64,000 bases of DNA, from positions 62,001 through 126,000 of the forward strand of contig NZ_FOAM01000001.1 of NCBI RefSeq assembly GCF_900109605.1, in the 5' to 3' direction. Numbering within the stretch: the stretch's first letter is position 1; each line of letters opens with the position of its first letter. This DNA comes from Xaviernesmea oryzae. Lineage in GTDB: Bacteria > Pseudomonadota > Alphaproteobacteria > Rhizobiales > Rhizobiaceae. Position numbers and translations under genes: made by a program. This document shows positions 1 through 9,432 of the stretch, in pieces. The notes under the pieces were generated by a model, which had not been told where the DNA came from, did not search any database, and was given only the letters and a program-made list of their open reading frames with translations.

Positions 1-359
1 TCGAGATTGCGGGTAAAGCCGTAACCATCCGTATTGGTAGCGTGAAGCACACCCTCCTGCCGCCATAGCGTGTTGGCAGCGCCTAACTCCTCGGCCAATG
101 CATCCGGCCTGTCGGCAAGCTTAAAGGCCAGTTCCTTGTGCGGAATGGTGACATTGCCGCCGACCATCCCCCCGCTTCCGTCGCGCACACTTTGGAGAAA
201 AGCAGGAAAAGCCTCAGGGGCTACCTCGATCGCTTTATAGGATCCCGCAAGGCCCAAGCTTTTCAGCCAATGGCCATGGATCAAAGGCGAGCGGGAGTGC
301 TTGATCGGATAACCCGTGACGAAAGCATGGTTAACAATTGTTTCACGTGAATCAGCCAT
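1..359 (-). CDS. aroE: Shikimate dehydrogenase (partial, C-terminus off the window)
   Basis: This is the N-terminal part of an NADP-dependent shikimate dehydrogenase, which reduces 3-dehydroshikimate to shikimate in chorismate and aromatic amino acid synthesis. The protein starts [25 protein letters not shown]; the substrate-binding SRSP segment, the VTIPHK stretch carrying the catalytic lysine, and the NTDGYG motif are all readable before the window edge. The ATG (complement of 357-359) lies inside the end of maf, so the two genes overlap by 8 bp and are probably translationally coupled. Codons 3-8 are formed by a parS-like palindrome at 339-354. About 119 of the usual 280 or so residues are visible; the rest lies to the left. 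Confidence 0.93.
   Translation of the reverse strand, partial: MADSRETIVNHAFVTGYPIKHSRSPLIHGHWLKSLGLAGSYKAIEVAPEAFPAFLQSVRDGSGGMVGGNVTIPHKELAFKLADRPDALAEELGAANTLWRQEGVLHATNTDGYGFTRNL
339..354. promoter_or_regulatory. parS: parS-like site 1
   Basis: TGTTTCACGTGAATCA has one mismatch to the 16-bp parS consensus TGTTTCACGTGAAACA. It lies at the maf-aroE junction, inside aroE codons, about 1.5 kb left of the candidate origin. Confidence 0.75.
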
Positions 360-951
360 CGATGGAGCCTCGCGCACGCAGAGCAGACAGAAGGGGCAGG
401 AGCGGCAGGCCAAGAACGGTGAAATAGTCTCCTTCGATTTGATCGAAGAGCTGCACCCCTTCCCCTTCCAGCTGATAGGCACCGACGCTGAGATAGACGG
501 CCTCCCCCACCCGGTCGAGATAGCGTTCTATAAAGGCATCGGAGAGGGGACGCATGGTCATCTCGGCCACCGATATGTGGCGCCAGACGACCTCCCCCTT
601 TTTGGCAAGCGTCAGGGCGCTGTTCAGCCTGTGGGTCTTGCCGGCGAAGGTCTGGAGGTGACGGCGTGCCTCCTCGCGGCTGCGCGCCTTGTGAAACACA
701 CGCTCACCGAGCGACAGCGTCTGGTCGCCGCCAATGACCAGGGCATCAGGATGGCGTGCGGAAACGGCCACTGCCTTGGCATCGGCAAGCGCCTGCGCCA
801 GCTTATCCGGTTCGATGCCGGCTGCGGAGAGTGGTGCTTCCAGCGCGCGCTCGTCGATATCAGCCGCCATCCAGCTGATGGTCAGGCCTGCATTTTCCAA
901 AAGCTTCCGGCGGAACGGGCTTGCCGAGGCGAGAAGAAGAGGTTCGGCCAT
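352..951 (-). CDS. maf: Maf family nucleotide pyrophosphatase
   Basis: A 199-residue Maf/YceF-type nucleoside triphosphate pyrophosphatase. Such enzymes hydrolyse non-canonical or modified NTPs to NMP and PPi and act in house-cleaning or division arrest. Near the N-terminus is the family signature [19 protein letters not shown] (SxSPxRR), then an IGGDQ loop with the catalytic aspartate around residue 75, and near the C-terminus [11 protein letters not shown]. The substrate class (dTTP/UTP versus m7GTP) cannot be fixed from the sequence alone. It is preceded by a GGGAG ribosome-binding site, lies 90 bp downstream of the PPDK regulator gene and overlaps aroE, as in other Rhizobiaceae. Confidence 0.93.
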   Translation of the reverse strand: MAEPLLLASASPFRRKLLENAGLTISWMAADIDERALEAPLSAAGIEPDKLAQALADAKAVAVSARHPDALVIGGDQTLSLGERVFHKARSREEARRHLQTFAGKTHRLNSALTLAKKGEVVWRHISVAEMTMRPLSDAFIERYLDRVGEAVYLSVGAYQLEGEGVQLFDQIEGDYFTVLGLPLLPLLSALRARGSIDG

Positions 952-1041
952 GGATGCTTTACTCCCGACGAAGAGGACCAGCCAGGATGAAAACCATGCT
1001 GGCGGCGGAATGAACAGGCCTGCTTGTTCTTGATGGGCGGC

Positions 1042-1863
1042 TTAGCGCAGCCGGGGTCGCAGGGCAACGATGGCGGCTGCCGTCTCTTCGATCGAGCGGC
1101 GCGTGACGTCGATCACCGGCCAGTTATGGCGGTTACAGAGCTGGCGGGCATAACGCAGCTCCTCATTGATCGCGGCCCGATCGACATAGTCGGCACCGTG
1201 ATAATCCTGCGTCGCGCCGAGCACGCGGTTCTGGCGAACCTGAGCGATCCGCTCGGTGGTCGCCACGAGGCCGACGATCAGCGGGCGCGTTGCGCTGACA
1301 AGGCTTTCCGGCAGCGGCACGCCCGGAACGATCGGCAGATTGGCGGTGCGAATGCCGCGATTGGCCAGATAGATGCTGGTCGGCGTCTTGGAGGTGCGGC
1401 TGATGCCGACCAGCACCACATCCGCTTCGTTGAAATCCACCGGCAGCTGGCCGTCGTCATGGTCCATGGTAAAGGTCAGGGCGTCGATCCGGGCGAAATA
1501 ATCCGCGTCCATGACGTGCTGCGCGCCTGAGCGACGGCGCGAGGCGGTACCGAGATAGGACTGGAAGAGATCGATGATCGGATCGAGCACGGCGACCGAG
1601 GGCACGCCGAGGCGCTGGCATTCGGTCGAGACCATCTGCGCCAGTTCGCGATCGACGATGGTGAAGAGCACGATGCCCGGCGCCTTGTCGATCGACTCGA
1701 TCACCTGCATCAGCTGCTTGCGGTTCCTGATCAGCGGATAGACATGCTCGACCGCATGAAAGGCCTGGAACTGCGCGGCGGCCGCACGGCCTGCGGCAAT
1801 GAGAGTCTCCCCTGTCGAGTCCGAAATCAGGTGGAGATGGAAGTAGGTCTTTCGGTTCTCCAC
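1042..1863 (-). CDS. DUF299 kinase/pyrophosphorylase (PPDK/PEP synthase regulatory protein)
   Basis: A 273-residue DUF299 family protein, the bifunctional serine/threonine kinase and phosphate-dependent pyrophosphorylase that switches pyruvate phosphate dikinase or PEP synthase off and on. Visible motifs are the N-terminal [14 protein letters not shown] segment and the P-loop-like [16 protein letters not shown] around residues 145-160. I chose the GTG at 1861-1863 (protein [11 protein letters not shown]) because GGAG lies 6 nt upstream; a longer reading frame to 1920 would put coding sequence over DnaA-like sites and is not conserved in the family as I know it. The gene is the first left of the presumed origin and is transcribed away from it. 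Confidence 0.9.
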   Translation of the reverse strand: MENRKTYFHLHLISDSTGETLIAAGRAAAAQFQAFHAVEHVYPLIRNRKQLMQVIESIDKAPGIVLFTIVDRELAQMVSTECQRLGVPSVAVLDPIIDLFQSYLGTASRRRSGAQHVMDADYFARIDALTFTMDHDDGQLPVDFNEADVVLVGISRTSKTPTSIYLANRGIRTANLPIVPGVPLPESLVSATRPLIVGLVATTERIAQVRQNRVLGATQDYHGADYVDRAAINEELRYARQLCNRHNWPVIDVTRRSIEETAAAIVALRPRLR

Positions 1864-2272
1864 GCTAATCTCCGGCGCCTGTTGATAAAGCGGGACAGGA
1901 TCGGGCCAGAACCGGCGCAAGGGTCATGGCACGAGGACAAAGTGAAAGTTATGCACAATCGACAAGGATGCGAGGAGGGATTTGAGGCCCCTGTTGATAA
2001 GACTCATGACCGCGACAGGGCGTCGCGGCCGGCTTCAGTTCATCCACAGCCTGCGCACAGGGCTGCACGCCATGCAAGCCCTTCGGATTCCTCGCGGATT
2101 TTGCAAAAAGCCCATCTTGCCGTTGACAGGGGAAGAAACATCTTCCCTTGCGTCGGAGCGAGGCTGCACGAGGCGACGGACGTGGGGACAGGCTTTGATC
2201 CTTGATCATCACCGACTCATAGAAATAGAAACCCTTTAGAATCCTATTTTGGTTTGTTTGAAGGAGCGCCCC
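1864..2272. other. Candidate chromosomal replication origin (oriC)
   Basis: A 409-bp gene-free gap lies between the leftward PPDK regulator gene and rightward hemE, the locus of the chromosomal origin in Caulobacter and Sinorhizobium. It holds four 9-mers with one mismatch to the DnaA box TTATCCACA: TTATCAACA on the minus strand at 1880-1888 and 1992-2000, TTATGCACA at 1949-1957, and TCATCCACA at 2040-2048. Four GANTC sites for CcrM-type methylation lie at 2001, 2086, 2214 and 2239. An AT-rich tract runs from about 2217 to 2262, just before hemE. No TTAA-N7-TTAA CtrA site was seen. The assignment is inference from location plus motifs; GC skew was not computed. Confidence 0.72.
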
Positions 2273-3307
2273 GTGACCCATCCGGAACGGAGATTGATCA
2301 GGGTCTTGGAGGGAGAAACGCATTCGCCGCCGCCGATCTGGCTGATGCGTCAGGCAGGACGCTATCTGCCGGAATATCGGGCGACACGTGCAGAGGCAGG
2401 AAGCTTTCTCGACCTCTGTTACAATCCGGCGCTGGCGGCCGAGGTGACGCTGCAGCCGATCCGCCGCTATGGCTTTGATGCGGCGATCTTGTTTTCGGAC
2501 ATTCTGGTCATTCCCGATGGGCTGAAGCGCAATGTCCGTTTTCTCGAAGGACATGGGCCGGCGCTCGACCCCATTGACGAAGACGGGATTGCCAAACTCG
2601 ACCCGGCGCCCGTGCTGGATCACCTTGGCCCGGTCTTGGAGACGGTCCGCCGCCTGCGGGAGGCCCTGCCCCCTGAAACGACGCTGCTCGGCTTCTGCGG
2701 GGCGCCCTGGACGGTGGCGACCTATATGATCGCCGGACATGGGACACCGGATCAGGCCCCTGCCCGGCTTTTTGCCTATCGTTATCCGCAGAGCTTTATA
2801 CGTCTGCTCGACCTTCTCGCCGATCTCTCCGCCGATTATCTCGTCGCGCAGATCGATGCCGGCGCCGATGCGGTGCAGATCTTCGACAGCTGGGCGGGGG
2901 TGCTTGGCGAAGACGAGTTCGAACGCTTCGCCATCCGGCCCGTCGCGCGTATGGTGGCCAGCATCCGCGCCCGGCGGCCGCAGGCCCGCATCATCGCCTT
3001 TGCCAAAGGCGCGGGGCTGATGCTGAAGACCTATCGCCAGAAGACCGGCGCCGATGCAATCGGGCTCGACTGGACGGTGCCGCTTGGCTTTGCTCGCGAG
3101 CTGCAGAAGGATGGGCCAATCCAGGGCAATCTCGACCCTATGCGCGTGGTGGCGGGGGGTGTTTCGCTGAGAGAGGGTGTGGACGCGATTCTCGATGCGC
3201 TGGGACAGGGACCGCTGATCTTCAATCTCGGGCACGGCATCACCCCTCAGGCCGATCCTGCAGTGGTGGCCGAGCTGGTGGAACGCGTGCGCGGGAGGGC
3301 TGCATGA
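2273..3307 (+). CDS. hemE: Uroporphyrinogen decarboxylase
   Basis: HemE decarboxylates the four acetate side chains of uroporphyrinogen III to give coproporphyrinogen III in cytoplasmic haem synthesis. The protein is 344 residues, the normal family length. The N-terminal signature [17 protein letters not shown], with the substrate-binding arginines, is intact, followed by [13 protein letters not shown] and, near the C-terminus, [10 protein letters not shown] chose the GTG at 2273 because AGGAG lies about 6 nt upstream; a TTG at 2249 is in frame but has no comparable site. It overlaps hemJ by 4 bp (ATGA), so the two haem genes form an operon reading away from the candidate origin. Confidence 0.96.
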   Translation: MTHPERRLIRVLEGETHSPPPIWLMRQAGRYLPEYRATRAEAGSFLDLCYNPALAAEVTLQPIRRYGFDAAILFSDILVIPDGLKRNVRFLEGHGPALDPIDEDGIAKLDPAPVLDHLGPVLETVRRLREALPPETTLLGFCGAPWTVATYMIAGHGTPDQAPARLFAYRYPQSFIRLLDLLADLSADYLVAQIDAGADAVQIFDSWAGVLGEDEFERFAIRPVARMVASIRARRPQARIIAFAKGAGLMLKTYRQKTGADAIGLDWTVPLGFARELQKDGPIQGNLDPMRVVAGGVSLREGVDAILDALGQGPLIFNLGHGITPQADPAVVAELVERVRGRAA

Positions 3308-3876
3308 CCGCCGCGCCGGTTGGACCGGGCGATGATGATCGGGAGCGACAGGTCGGCCAACCGGCGGGGCGGCGAGCAAGCCTGCGCGCCGGGCTGGCCC
3401 TTGCCATCTTTGTCGGCCTGATCGCTGGGCTTTTTGCCTCACCCGTCGAGGTGGCCTATCCCTGGGTCAAGGCGCTGCATCTCATTGCAGTGATCTCCTG
3501 GATGGCAGGGCTGCTCTACATGCCCCGGCTGTTCATCTATCACAGCGATGCCGTGCCAGGCTCCCCCCAATCCGAAACCTTCAAGGTGATGGAACAGCGG
3601 CTGTTGAAGGTGATCATGAATCCGGCCATGATGATCACCTGGGTGCTGGGCCTGTATCTGGCGTGGCGCATCTATGGTTTTTCCGGCGGCTGGCTGCATG
3701 CCAAGATCCTCGCCGTCATCCTCCTGACCCTCGCACATGTGCATTTCGCCAATGCCGTCAGGCGTTTTGCCAAGGATGGACCACGCAAGAGCCCACGCTA
3801 CTGGCGCCTGATGAATGAGGTGCCGACCGTCTTGATGATCGTCATCGTCATTCTGGCGGTTGTGAAGCCATTTTGA
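3304..3876 (+). CDS. hemJ: Protoporphyrinogen oxidase HemJ
   Basis: A 190-residue integral membrane protein of the HemJ (UPF0093) family, the haem-containing protoporphyrinogen IX oxidase that replaces HemG or HemY in most alphaproteobacteria. After a polar N-terminal tail of about 27 residues there are four hydrophobic segments. They include [29 protein letters not shown] with conserved histidines, [17 protein letters not shown], and a final [11 protein letters not shown] segment. The start codon overlaps the hemE stop, which couples it to the preceding haem step. The tail before the first membrane segment is longer than usual for the family, so an internal start is possible. Confidence 0.92.
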   Translation: MTAAPVGPGDDDRERQVGQPAGRRASLRAGLALAIFVGLIAGLFASPVEVAYPWVKALHLIAVISWMAGLLYMPRLFIYHSDAVPGSPQSETFKVMEQRLLKVIMNPAMMITWVLGLYLAWRIYGFSGGWLHAKILAVILLTLAHVHFANAVRRFAKDGPRKSPRYWRLMNEVPTVLMIVIVILAVVKPF

Positions 3877-3886
3877 TTTCCGACTA

Positions 3887-3921
3887 TTTCCCGGCCGCCC
3901 TCTTGCGGCTGAGCCGGGAAA
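3887..3921 (+). terminator. Probable terminator after hemE-hemJ
   Basis: Inverted repeat TTTCCCGGC (3887-3895) / GCCGGGAAA (3913-3921), with extra inner pairing CCGC/GCGG, starting 11 bp after the hemJ stop. The downstream sequence is only moderately T-rich (ATTTTGCCTTT), so termination may be partial before rho. Confidence 0.6.
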
Positions 3922-4049
3922 CCGCTATTTTGCCTTTATCCCCTCCCGATTGTACGTGGTGAAGTTCGAGCGGACTCGTCTGAACGCCGCATTGCATTCA
4001 ACTGCCACGTTTTCCCAATCCCCCCTTCCCTTCGAGTGTGATTCCCTTC

Positions 4050-5315
4050 ATGGCTGAAATGAAGCTGCAAGACCTAAAGAACAAGACGGCGACCGATCTC
4101 CTGGCTTTTGCGGAGTCGGTCTCGGTGGAAAATGCCAGCGTCATGCGCAAGCAAGAGCTGATGTTCGCCATCCTGAAAATGCTCGCAGCCCAGGACGTGG
4201 AAATCATCGGTGAAGGTGTGGTTGAATTGCTGCAGGATGGCTTCGGTTTCCTGCGTTCGGCCAATGCGAACTATCTTCCGGGCCCTGACGATATCTATAT
4301 TTCACCTTCGCAGATCCGCCGCTTCTCGCTAAAGACAGGTGATACCGTCGAAGGCCCCATTCGCGGCCCGAAGGAAGGCGAACGCTATTTCGCGCTGTTG
4401 AAGGTCAACACGATCAATTTCGAGGATCCCGAAAAGATCCGCCACAAGGTCCACTTCGATAATCTGACGCCGCTTTATCCCAATGAGCGCTTCAAGATGG
4501 AGCTGGAGGTCCCGACATCCAAGGATCTCTCGGCGCGCGTCATCGATCTGATCGCTCCGCTCGGCAAGGGCCAGCGCGGCCTCATCGTGGCGCCGCCGCG
4601 CACCGGTAAGACGGTGCTCCTGCAGAACATCGCCCATTCGATCACCGCCAACCACCCGGAATGCTATCTGATCGTTCTCCTGATCGACGAGCGGCCGGAA
4701 GAAGTCACCGACATGCAGCGTTCGGTCAAGGGCGAGGTGGTGTCTTCGACCTTCGACGAGCCGGCCACGCGCCACGTGCAGGTTGCCGAAATGGTGATCG
4801 AGAAGGCCAAGCGTCTGGTCGAGCATGGGCGCGATGTCGTCATCCTCCTGGACTCGATCACCCGCCTGGGCCGCGCCTACAACACGGTCGTGCCCTCTTC
4901 CGGCAAGGTTCTGACCGGCGGTGTGGATGCCAACGCCCTGCAGCGGCCGAAGCGTTTCTTCGGTGCCGCGCGCAACATCGAAGAAGGCGGTTCGCTGACG
5001 ATTATCGCCACGGCGCTGATCGACACCGGAAGCCGCATGGACGAAGTGATCTTCGAAGAGTTCAAGGGCACCGGTAACTCTGAAATCGTGCTGGACCGCA
5101 AGGTTGCCGACAAGCGCATCTTCCCCTCGATGGATATTCTCAAGTCGGGTACGCGTAAGGAAGATCTCCTGGTTCCGCGCCAGGACCTGCAGAAGATCTT
5201 CGTGCTCCGCCGCATTCTCGCGCCGATGGGCACGACCGATGCCATCGAATTCCTGATCGACAAGTTGAAGCAGACCAAGACCAATGGCGACTTCTTCGAC
5301 TCGATGAACACCTGA
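4050..5315 (+). CDS. rho: Transcription termination factor Rho
   Basis: Rho is the hexameric RNA-dependent ATPase that ends transcription at unstructured, C-rich RNA. The 421-residue protein starts [13 protein letters not shown], has the N-terminal RNA-binding fold, then the Walker A loop APPRTGKT near residue 180, the Walker B segment [16 protein letters not shown], and the R-loop region. I use the ATG at 4050; an in-frame GTG at 4038 would add four residues. The 173-bp leader between hemJ and rho contains the hemEJ hairpin and may hold rho's own promoter. The position between hemJ and mnmE is typical of Rhizobiales. Confidence 0.97.
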   Translation: MAEMKLQDLKNKTATDLLAFAESVSVENASVMRKQELMFAILKMLAAQDVEIIGEGVVELLQDGFGFLRSANANYLPGPDDIYISPSQIRRFSLKTGDTVEGPIRGPKEGERYFALLKVNTINFEDPEKIRHKVHFDNLTPLYPNERFKMELEVPTSKDLSARVIDLIAPLGKGQRGLIVAPPRTGKTVLLQNIAHSITANHPECYLIVLLIDERPEEVTDMQRSVKGEVVSSTFDEPATRHVQVAEMVIEKAKRLVEHGRDVVILLDSITRLGRAYNTVVPSSGKVLTGGVDANALQRPKRFFGAARNIEEGGSLTIIATALIDTGSRMDEVIFEEFKGTGNSEIVLDRKVADKRIFPSMDILKSGTRKEDLLVPRQDLQKIFVLRRILAPMGTTDAIEFLIDKLKQTKTNGDFFDSMNT

Positions 5316-5384
5316 TCATCAATGGCCCAAGTGCAAGCCGGCCATGCGGGCTTGCTCAAGCGGGTTTGACCATGACCATGTTTC

Positions 5385-5419
5385 ACGTCCGGCCGCGTTT
5401 TCGCGCGCCGGACGTTTTA
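5385..5419 (+). terminator. Rho-gene intrinsic terminator
   Basis: Perfect 9-bp stem ACGTCCGGC (5385-5393) / GCCGGACGT (5407-5415) followed by TTTTAC, 70 bp after the rho stop. The upstream arm overlaps a half parS sequence (TGTTTCACGT), which is probably coincidence. Confidence 0.8.
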
Positions 5420-5502
5420 CGTATAGACGGGCCTCTCCTGGCGGTCGGTTCGGCGGGTAGACAGGATCCGGTTTCAATGAGCATGAAAACAAGGAGGACG
5501 CC

Positions 5503-6822
5503 ATGACGGCGCCCCAAGCCGAGACGATCTTTGCCTTATCGAGCGGCGGCTTGCCCTCCGGTGTGGCAGTGATCCGCCTTAGCGGACCAAGGACGGCCGA
5601 TGTCATTACCCATATGACAGGCGGTTTGCCCGCGCCGCGTCGCGCGGCGCTGCGCACGATCCGCGATGGCGATGGCGAGCGGCTCGATCAGGGCCTCGTC
5701 TTGTTCTTCCCTGCGCCCTTCTCTTTCACGGGCGAGGACTGCGGAGAGCTGCATCTGCATGGCGGGCGCGCCGTCGTACAGGCAACGCTCGATTGTCTTG
5801 CAGGCTTTGATGGATTGCGCCTGGCCGATGCCGGCGAGTTTTCGCGCCGCGCCTTTGCCCATGGAAAGCTTGATCTTATCGAGGTCGAGGGTCTCGCAGA
5901 TCTGCTGGCGGCTGAAACAGAAATGCAACGCCGGCTGGCGGGCGAACAGGCAGCCGGTGGTCTCTCATCACTTTATAGCGGGTGGGCAAAGCGTCTGACC
6001 CATGCGCGCGCCATGATCGAAGCCGAGTTGGATTTTGCCGATGAGGACGATGTGCCGGGTTCGGTCGCCGAGCGTATCTGGCCGGACATGGCTTTGCTCT
6101 ACGACGAGATCCAGCGGCACCTGACGGGTTCGGCCACAGCCACCATTATTCGTGACGGCTATCGGATCGTCATCGCGGGCGAGCCAAACGCCGGAAAATC
6201 GAGCCTGCTTAACGCATTGGCCAAGCGCGATATCGCGATCGTCACGGACGTCGCGGGCACGACACGAGACGTCCTGGAAGTCGATCTTTCATTAGCCGGA
6301 TTCATGGTGAAACTCATCGACACCGCCGGTTTGCGAGACACCGAGGATCAGGTGGAGCGCGAAGGCATTCGCCGAGCCCGGGCGCGGATCGCGGATGCGG
6401 ACCTCGTTCTTCTGCTTGCCGATCATCCAAACGGCTTTAACGCAACATTGGACACGCAAGCGCCGATCCTGAAACTGGGCACGAAGCTTGATCGCGACAG
6501 CGCGATATGGGATAGCAGCGCTGCTGACCTGACGATTTCGGTAGAGGATGGAACGGGCCTCGACAGGCTGATCGATATGATCCAGCGCCGTTTGCCCCGT
6601 GTTCATCCCGGTGCACTTGCCCTTCCGGCACGTCGGCGGCATCAGGATCTGCTGCGTCAATGCGCTGGTCATATTCGCAGCAGTCTCGATATGTCCGGCG
6701 CTCTTGACCTTCAAGCCGAATATCTGCGTCTAGCCCAGGATATACTTGGCAGACTGACCGGCCGCGTGGATGTTGAACACTTGCTCGATGTGATCTTCTC
6801 GGAATTCTGCATTGGCAAATAA
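5503..6822 (+). CDS. mnmE: tRNA modification GTPase MnmE
   Basis: MnmE works with MnmG to install the carboxymethylaminomethyl (or aminomethyl) group on U34 of tRNAs reading two-codon boxes. The 439-residue protein has the N-terminal formyl-THF-binding domain (AVIRLSGP; GELHLHGG), a helical domain with EVEGLADLLAAETEMQRR, and the inserted G domain. The G1 motif is GEPNAGKSSLLN, G2 GTTRD and G3 DTAG; the G4 motif reads GTKLD rather than the usual NKxD. The protein ends in the expected FSEFCIGK with the redox-active cysteine. AAGGAGG five bases before the ATG is a strong ribosome-binding site. It is cotranscribed with mnmG. Confidence 0.97.
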   Translation: MTAPQAETIFALSSGGLPSGVAVIRLSGPRTADVITHMTGGLPAPRRAALRTIRDGDGERLDQGLVLFFPAPFSFTGEDCGELHLHGGRAVVQATLDCLAGFDGLRLADAGEFSRRAFAHGKLDLIEVEGLADLLAAETEMQRRLAGEQAAGGLSSLYSGWAKRLTHARAMIEAELDFADEDDVPGSVAERIWPDMALLYDEIQRHLTGSATATIIRDGYRIVIAGEPNAGKSSLLNALAKRDIAIVTDVAGTTRDVLEVDLSLAGFMVKLIDTAGLRDTEDQVEREGIRRARARIADADLVLLLADHPNGFNATLDTQAPILKLGTKLDRDSAIWDSSAADLTISVEDGTGLDRLIDMIQRRLPRVHPGALALPARRRHQDLLRQCAGHIRSSLDMSGALDLQAEYLRLAQDILGRLTGRVDVEHLLDVIFSEFCIGK

Positions 6823-6872
6823 ATTGCGCTAAGTCCTTTCGGGATGATGCAACTCAACCGAGTCGTTTGCGA

Positions 6873-6888
6873 CGTTTCACGTGAAACG
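6873..6888. promoter_or_regulatory. parS: parS site 2
   Basis: CGTTTCACGTGAAACG is a perfect palindrome containing the full 14-bp core GTTTCACGTGAAAC; only the two outermost bases differ from the consensus. It sits in the mnmE-mnmG gap. Confidence 0.9.
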
Positions 6889-6912
6889 ATTCTCAACTGG
6901 ATGGACCTCTCC

Positions 6913-8787
6913 ATGCGCTACGATGTCATCGTGATTGGCGGCGGACATGCAGGCTGCGAGGCGGCGAGCGCTGCGGCGCGCCTCGGCGCCTCCGTTGCTC
7001 TCCTCACCCATAAACGCGATACTATCGGCGTGATGTCTTGTAACCCGGCCATCGGCGGTTTGGGAAAAGGCCATCTTGTGCGGGAGGTCGATGCTTTCGA
7101 CGGCCTGATGGGTCGGGTGGCCGACGCCGCCGGCATCCAGTTTCGACTCCTGAACCGTCGCAAGGGTCCTGCCGTGCGCGGACCTCGGACGCAGGCAGAC
7201 CGCAAACTCTATCGCTTGGCAATGCAGGCCGCGATCGAAGAGACGGATGGGCTAAGCGTTCTTGAAGGCGATGCCTTTGATCTCTCTTTCGACCATGAGC
7301 GGGTGGACGGGGTCATTCTTGCAGATGGGCGTCAACTGAAGGCCGGCGCCGTCGTCTTGACCAGCGGAACTTTCCTGCGCGGCGTCATCCATATCGGCGA
7401 CCAAACCACACCAGCCGGACGCATGGGCGAAGCGCCATCGCTCGGACTGAGCGAGACTTTGCGGAATGCCGGATTGAAGCTGGGTCGGTTGAAGACTGGC
7501 ACCCCGGCGCGTCTGGATGGGCGCACCATCGACTGGACCGCTATCGGCAGCCAGTCCGCGGATGAGGATCCCGTCCCCTTTTCTTTTCTGACCAAGCGGA
7601 TCACGACGCCGCAGATTACGTGCGGCGTGACGCGGACAACGGATGCGACCCACAAGATCATTGAGGACAACATTGGCCGATCCGCCATGTATTCCGGCAA
7701 GATCGAAGGGGTTGGCCCTCGTTATTGTCCCTCGATCGAGGACAAAATCGTTCGCTTTGGCGAAAGAGACGGCCACCAAATCTTCCTGGAGCCCGAAGGA
7801 CTGGACGATCCGACTGTCTATCCGAATGGTATTTCGACCAGCCTGCCTGCAGAGGTCCAGGACGCTTTCATCCGAACGATCCCTGGCCTGGAACGGGTGA
7901 CGATTCTTCAACCCGGCTATGCCATCGAATACGACCATGTCGATCCGCGAGAACTCACGCCTGCCCTCTCCGTCCGGAAGATACCCGGCCTGTTTTTGGC
8001 AGGCCAGATCAATGGCACGACAGGCTATGAGGAGGCGGCGGCCCAAGGGCTCGCGGCTGGCCTGAATGCAGCACGCTTCGCTTCGGGAGCAGCGCCTTAT
8101 CAGTTCAGCCGCACCACATCCTATATCGGCGTCATGATCGACGATCTCACAAGCCGCGGCGTCAGCGAGCCCTACCGAATGTTCACCTCGCGCGCAGAAT
8201 ATCGTCTGTCGTTGCGGGCCGACAATGCTGATCTGCGCCTGACGCCGGAAGCTATCGCCCTGGGTTGTGTCGGTGCTGAGAGACGTGACGCTTTCAATGC
8301 CTGGCATGATGAGTTCGAGCGACTGCGCAATGTGCTCAGGGAACGAACGGTCACACCCACAGAGGCAAAGCGTGCCGGGCTCGACTTGAACCAGGATGGC
8401 CAAAGGCGATCGGCCTATGATCTCCTGTCCTATGCTCAATATGATTGGCAGACGATCTCGATGCTCTGGCCTGATTTGGGAGCCGTGGAGCGGAAATTGA
8501 CGGATGTCCTCGAGATCGATGCGCAATATGCTGTCTATATGGATCGCCAGCGGATGGACATTGATACGGTTCAGCGCGAAGAGCAAAGGCGCATTCCGGA
8601 TGGCTTTGCCTATGAGGAGCTACCGGGTCTCTCCATTGAGTTGAAACAAAAATTGGCGCGCGCGAGACCAGCAAACATCGCGCAAGCCATGAAGGTCGAT
8701 GGGATGACGCCCGCAGCAGTCTCTCTGCTTCTGGCCGTTCTCAAGCGTTTCGATTCGGAAGCGAGACAAAAAGCGATTCACGAATGA
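6913..8787 (+). CDS. mnmG: tRNA uridine-5-carboxymethylaminomethyl synthesis enzyme MnmG
   Basis: The FAD-dependent partner of MnmE in U34 tRNA modification. The protein (624 residues from this start) opens [18 protein letters not shown], the Rossmann FAD-binding motif, and contains the [21 protein letters not shown] signature segment and [20 protein letters not shown]. An alternative ATG at 6901 adds MDLS; both lengths are plausible, and I prefer 6913 because GGA lies about 7 nt upstream whereas 6901 has no purine-rich site. The mnmE-mnmG gap carries a perfect 14-bp parS core at 6874-6887. The stop overlaps the rsmG start by 4 bp. Confidence 0.95.
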   Translation: MRYDVIVIGGGHAGCEAASAAARLGASVALLTHKRDTIGVMSCNPAIGGLGKGHLVREVDAFDGLMGRVADAAGIQFRLLNRRKGPAVRGPRTQADRKLYRLAMQAAIEETDGLSVLEGDAFDLSFDHERVDGVILADGRQLKAGAVVLTSGTFLRGVIHIGDQTTPAGRMGEAPSLGLSETLRNAGLKLGRLKTGTPARLDGRTIDWTAIGSQSADEDPVPFSFLTKRITTPQITCGVTRTTDATHKIIEDNIGRSAMYSGKIEGVGPRYCPSIEDKIVRFGERDGHQIFLEPEGLDDPTVYPNGISTSLPAEVQDAFIRTIPGLERVTILQPGYAIEYDHVDPRELTPALSVRKIPGLFLAGQINGTTGYEEAAAQGLAAGLNAARFASGAAPYQFSRTTSYIGVMIDDLTSRGVSEPYRMFTSRAEYRLSLRADNADLRLTPEAIALGCVGAERRDAFNAWHDEFERLRNVLRERTVTPTEAKRAGLDLNQDGQRRSAYDLLSYAQYDWQTISMLWPDLGAVERKLTDVLEIDAQYAVYMDRQRMDIDTVQREEQRRIPDGFAYEELPGLSIELKQKLARARPANIAQAMKVDGMTPAAVSLLLAVLKRFDSEARQKAIHE

Positions 8788-9428
8788 CGAGTCCTCGCCA
8801 GTACATAAACGGCCTGCGTGTTTCACGTGAAACGCAGGAGCGGCTCCAGCATTTTGTTCATCTGTTCAAACGCTGGCAGGCATCCATCAATCTTATCGCG
8901 CCCTCGACGTTGCCACAGCTATGGGACCGTCATGTCGCCGACAGCCTGCAGATCTTCCATCTTCGGCCTGAGCCGATAAACTGGGTCGATCTAGGTTCAG
9001 GCGGCGGCTTTCCGGGCGTCATCACCGCGATCGCGCTGGCAGAGTCCGGTGCAGGCTGGGTGCACCTGATCGAAAGCAACAACAAGAAAGCCGCATTCCT
9101 CCGCGTGGCTTTGCTTGAGACCGGTGCGCGCGGCTCCGTCCATCCGGTGCGGATTGAGGAGGCTTCAAAGGCTGTCCCCATCTGCGACGCGATTTCGGCG
9201 CGGGCGCTCGCGGAACTGCCGCAGCTTCTCGACTTCTGTCTCCCTTGGGCCACCGCGAATGAAAATCTGCGCGCTTATTTCCATAAAGGGCGGGATTATC
9301 AGCTGGAGATTGACAAGGCCCGTGGTCGCTTCGAATTCGATCTGTTAAAGCATCAAAGTGTGATCGAACCGGATTCGGTCGTGCTCGAAGTGTCGCGCAT
9401 CGCTCTCTTGTCGCGGACTACAGGATAG
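8784..9428 (+). CDS. rsmG: 16S rRNA (guanine-N7)-methyltransferase RsmG
   Basis: RsmG (GidB) uses S-adenosylmethionine to methylate N7 of G527 in 16S rRNA; its loss usually gives low-level streptomycin resistance. The protein is 214 residues, a normal length, with the SAM-binding glycine-rich motif [14 protein letters not shown] around residues 68-81 and the N-terminal segment [24 protein letters not shown]. It starts on the ATGA overlap with mnmG, and parA begins 4 bp after its stop, so translation through mnmG-rsmG-parA is probably coupled. A parS site at 8819-8834 lies inside its codons and encodes the residues VSRET. Confidence 0.96.
   Translation: MTSPRQYINGLRVSRETQERLQHFVHLFKRWQASINLIAPSTLPQLWDRHVADSLQIFHLRPEPINWVDLGSGGGFPGVITAIALAESGAGWVHLIESNNKKAAFLRVALLETGARGSVHPVRIEEASKAVPICDAISARALAELPQLLDFCLPWATANENLRAYFHKGRDYQLEIDKARGRFEFDLLKHQSVIEPDSVVLEVSRIALLSRTTG
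8819..8834. promoter_or_regulatory. parS: parS site 3 inside rsmG
   Basis: TGTTTCACGTGAAACG has one terminal mismatch to the consensus and an intact core. It is embedded in the rsmG coding sequence, where it is read as VSRET, 0.6 kb before parA. Confidence 0.9.
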
Positions 9429-9432
9429 GCGC

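Noticed and set aside
1949-3442. 497-residue open frame antisense to hemE
   Set aside because: Arginine/glutamine-rich shadow translation of hemE and the origin region with no family motif. Similar long antisense frames across gdh (30044-30964), the permease (37827-39413) and imuB (47123-48379) were dropped for the same reason.
5380-5395. Additional parS at the rho terminator
   Set aside because: TGTTTCACGT matches only the left half; the right half is CCGGCC, part of the terminator stem.
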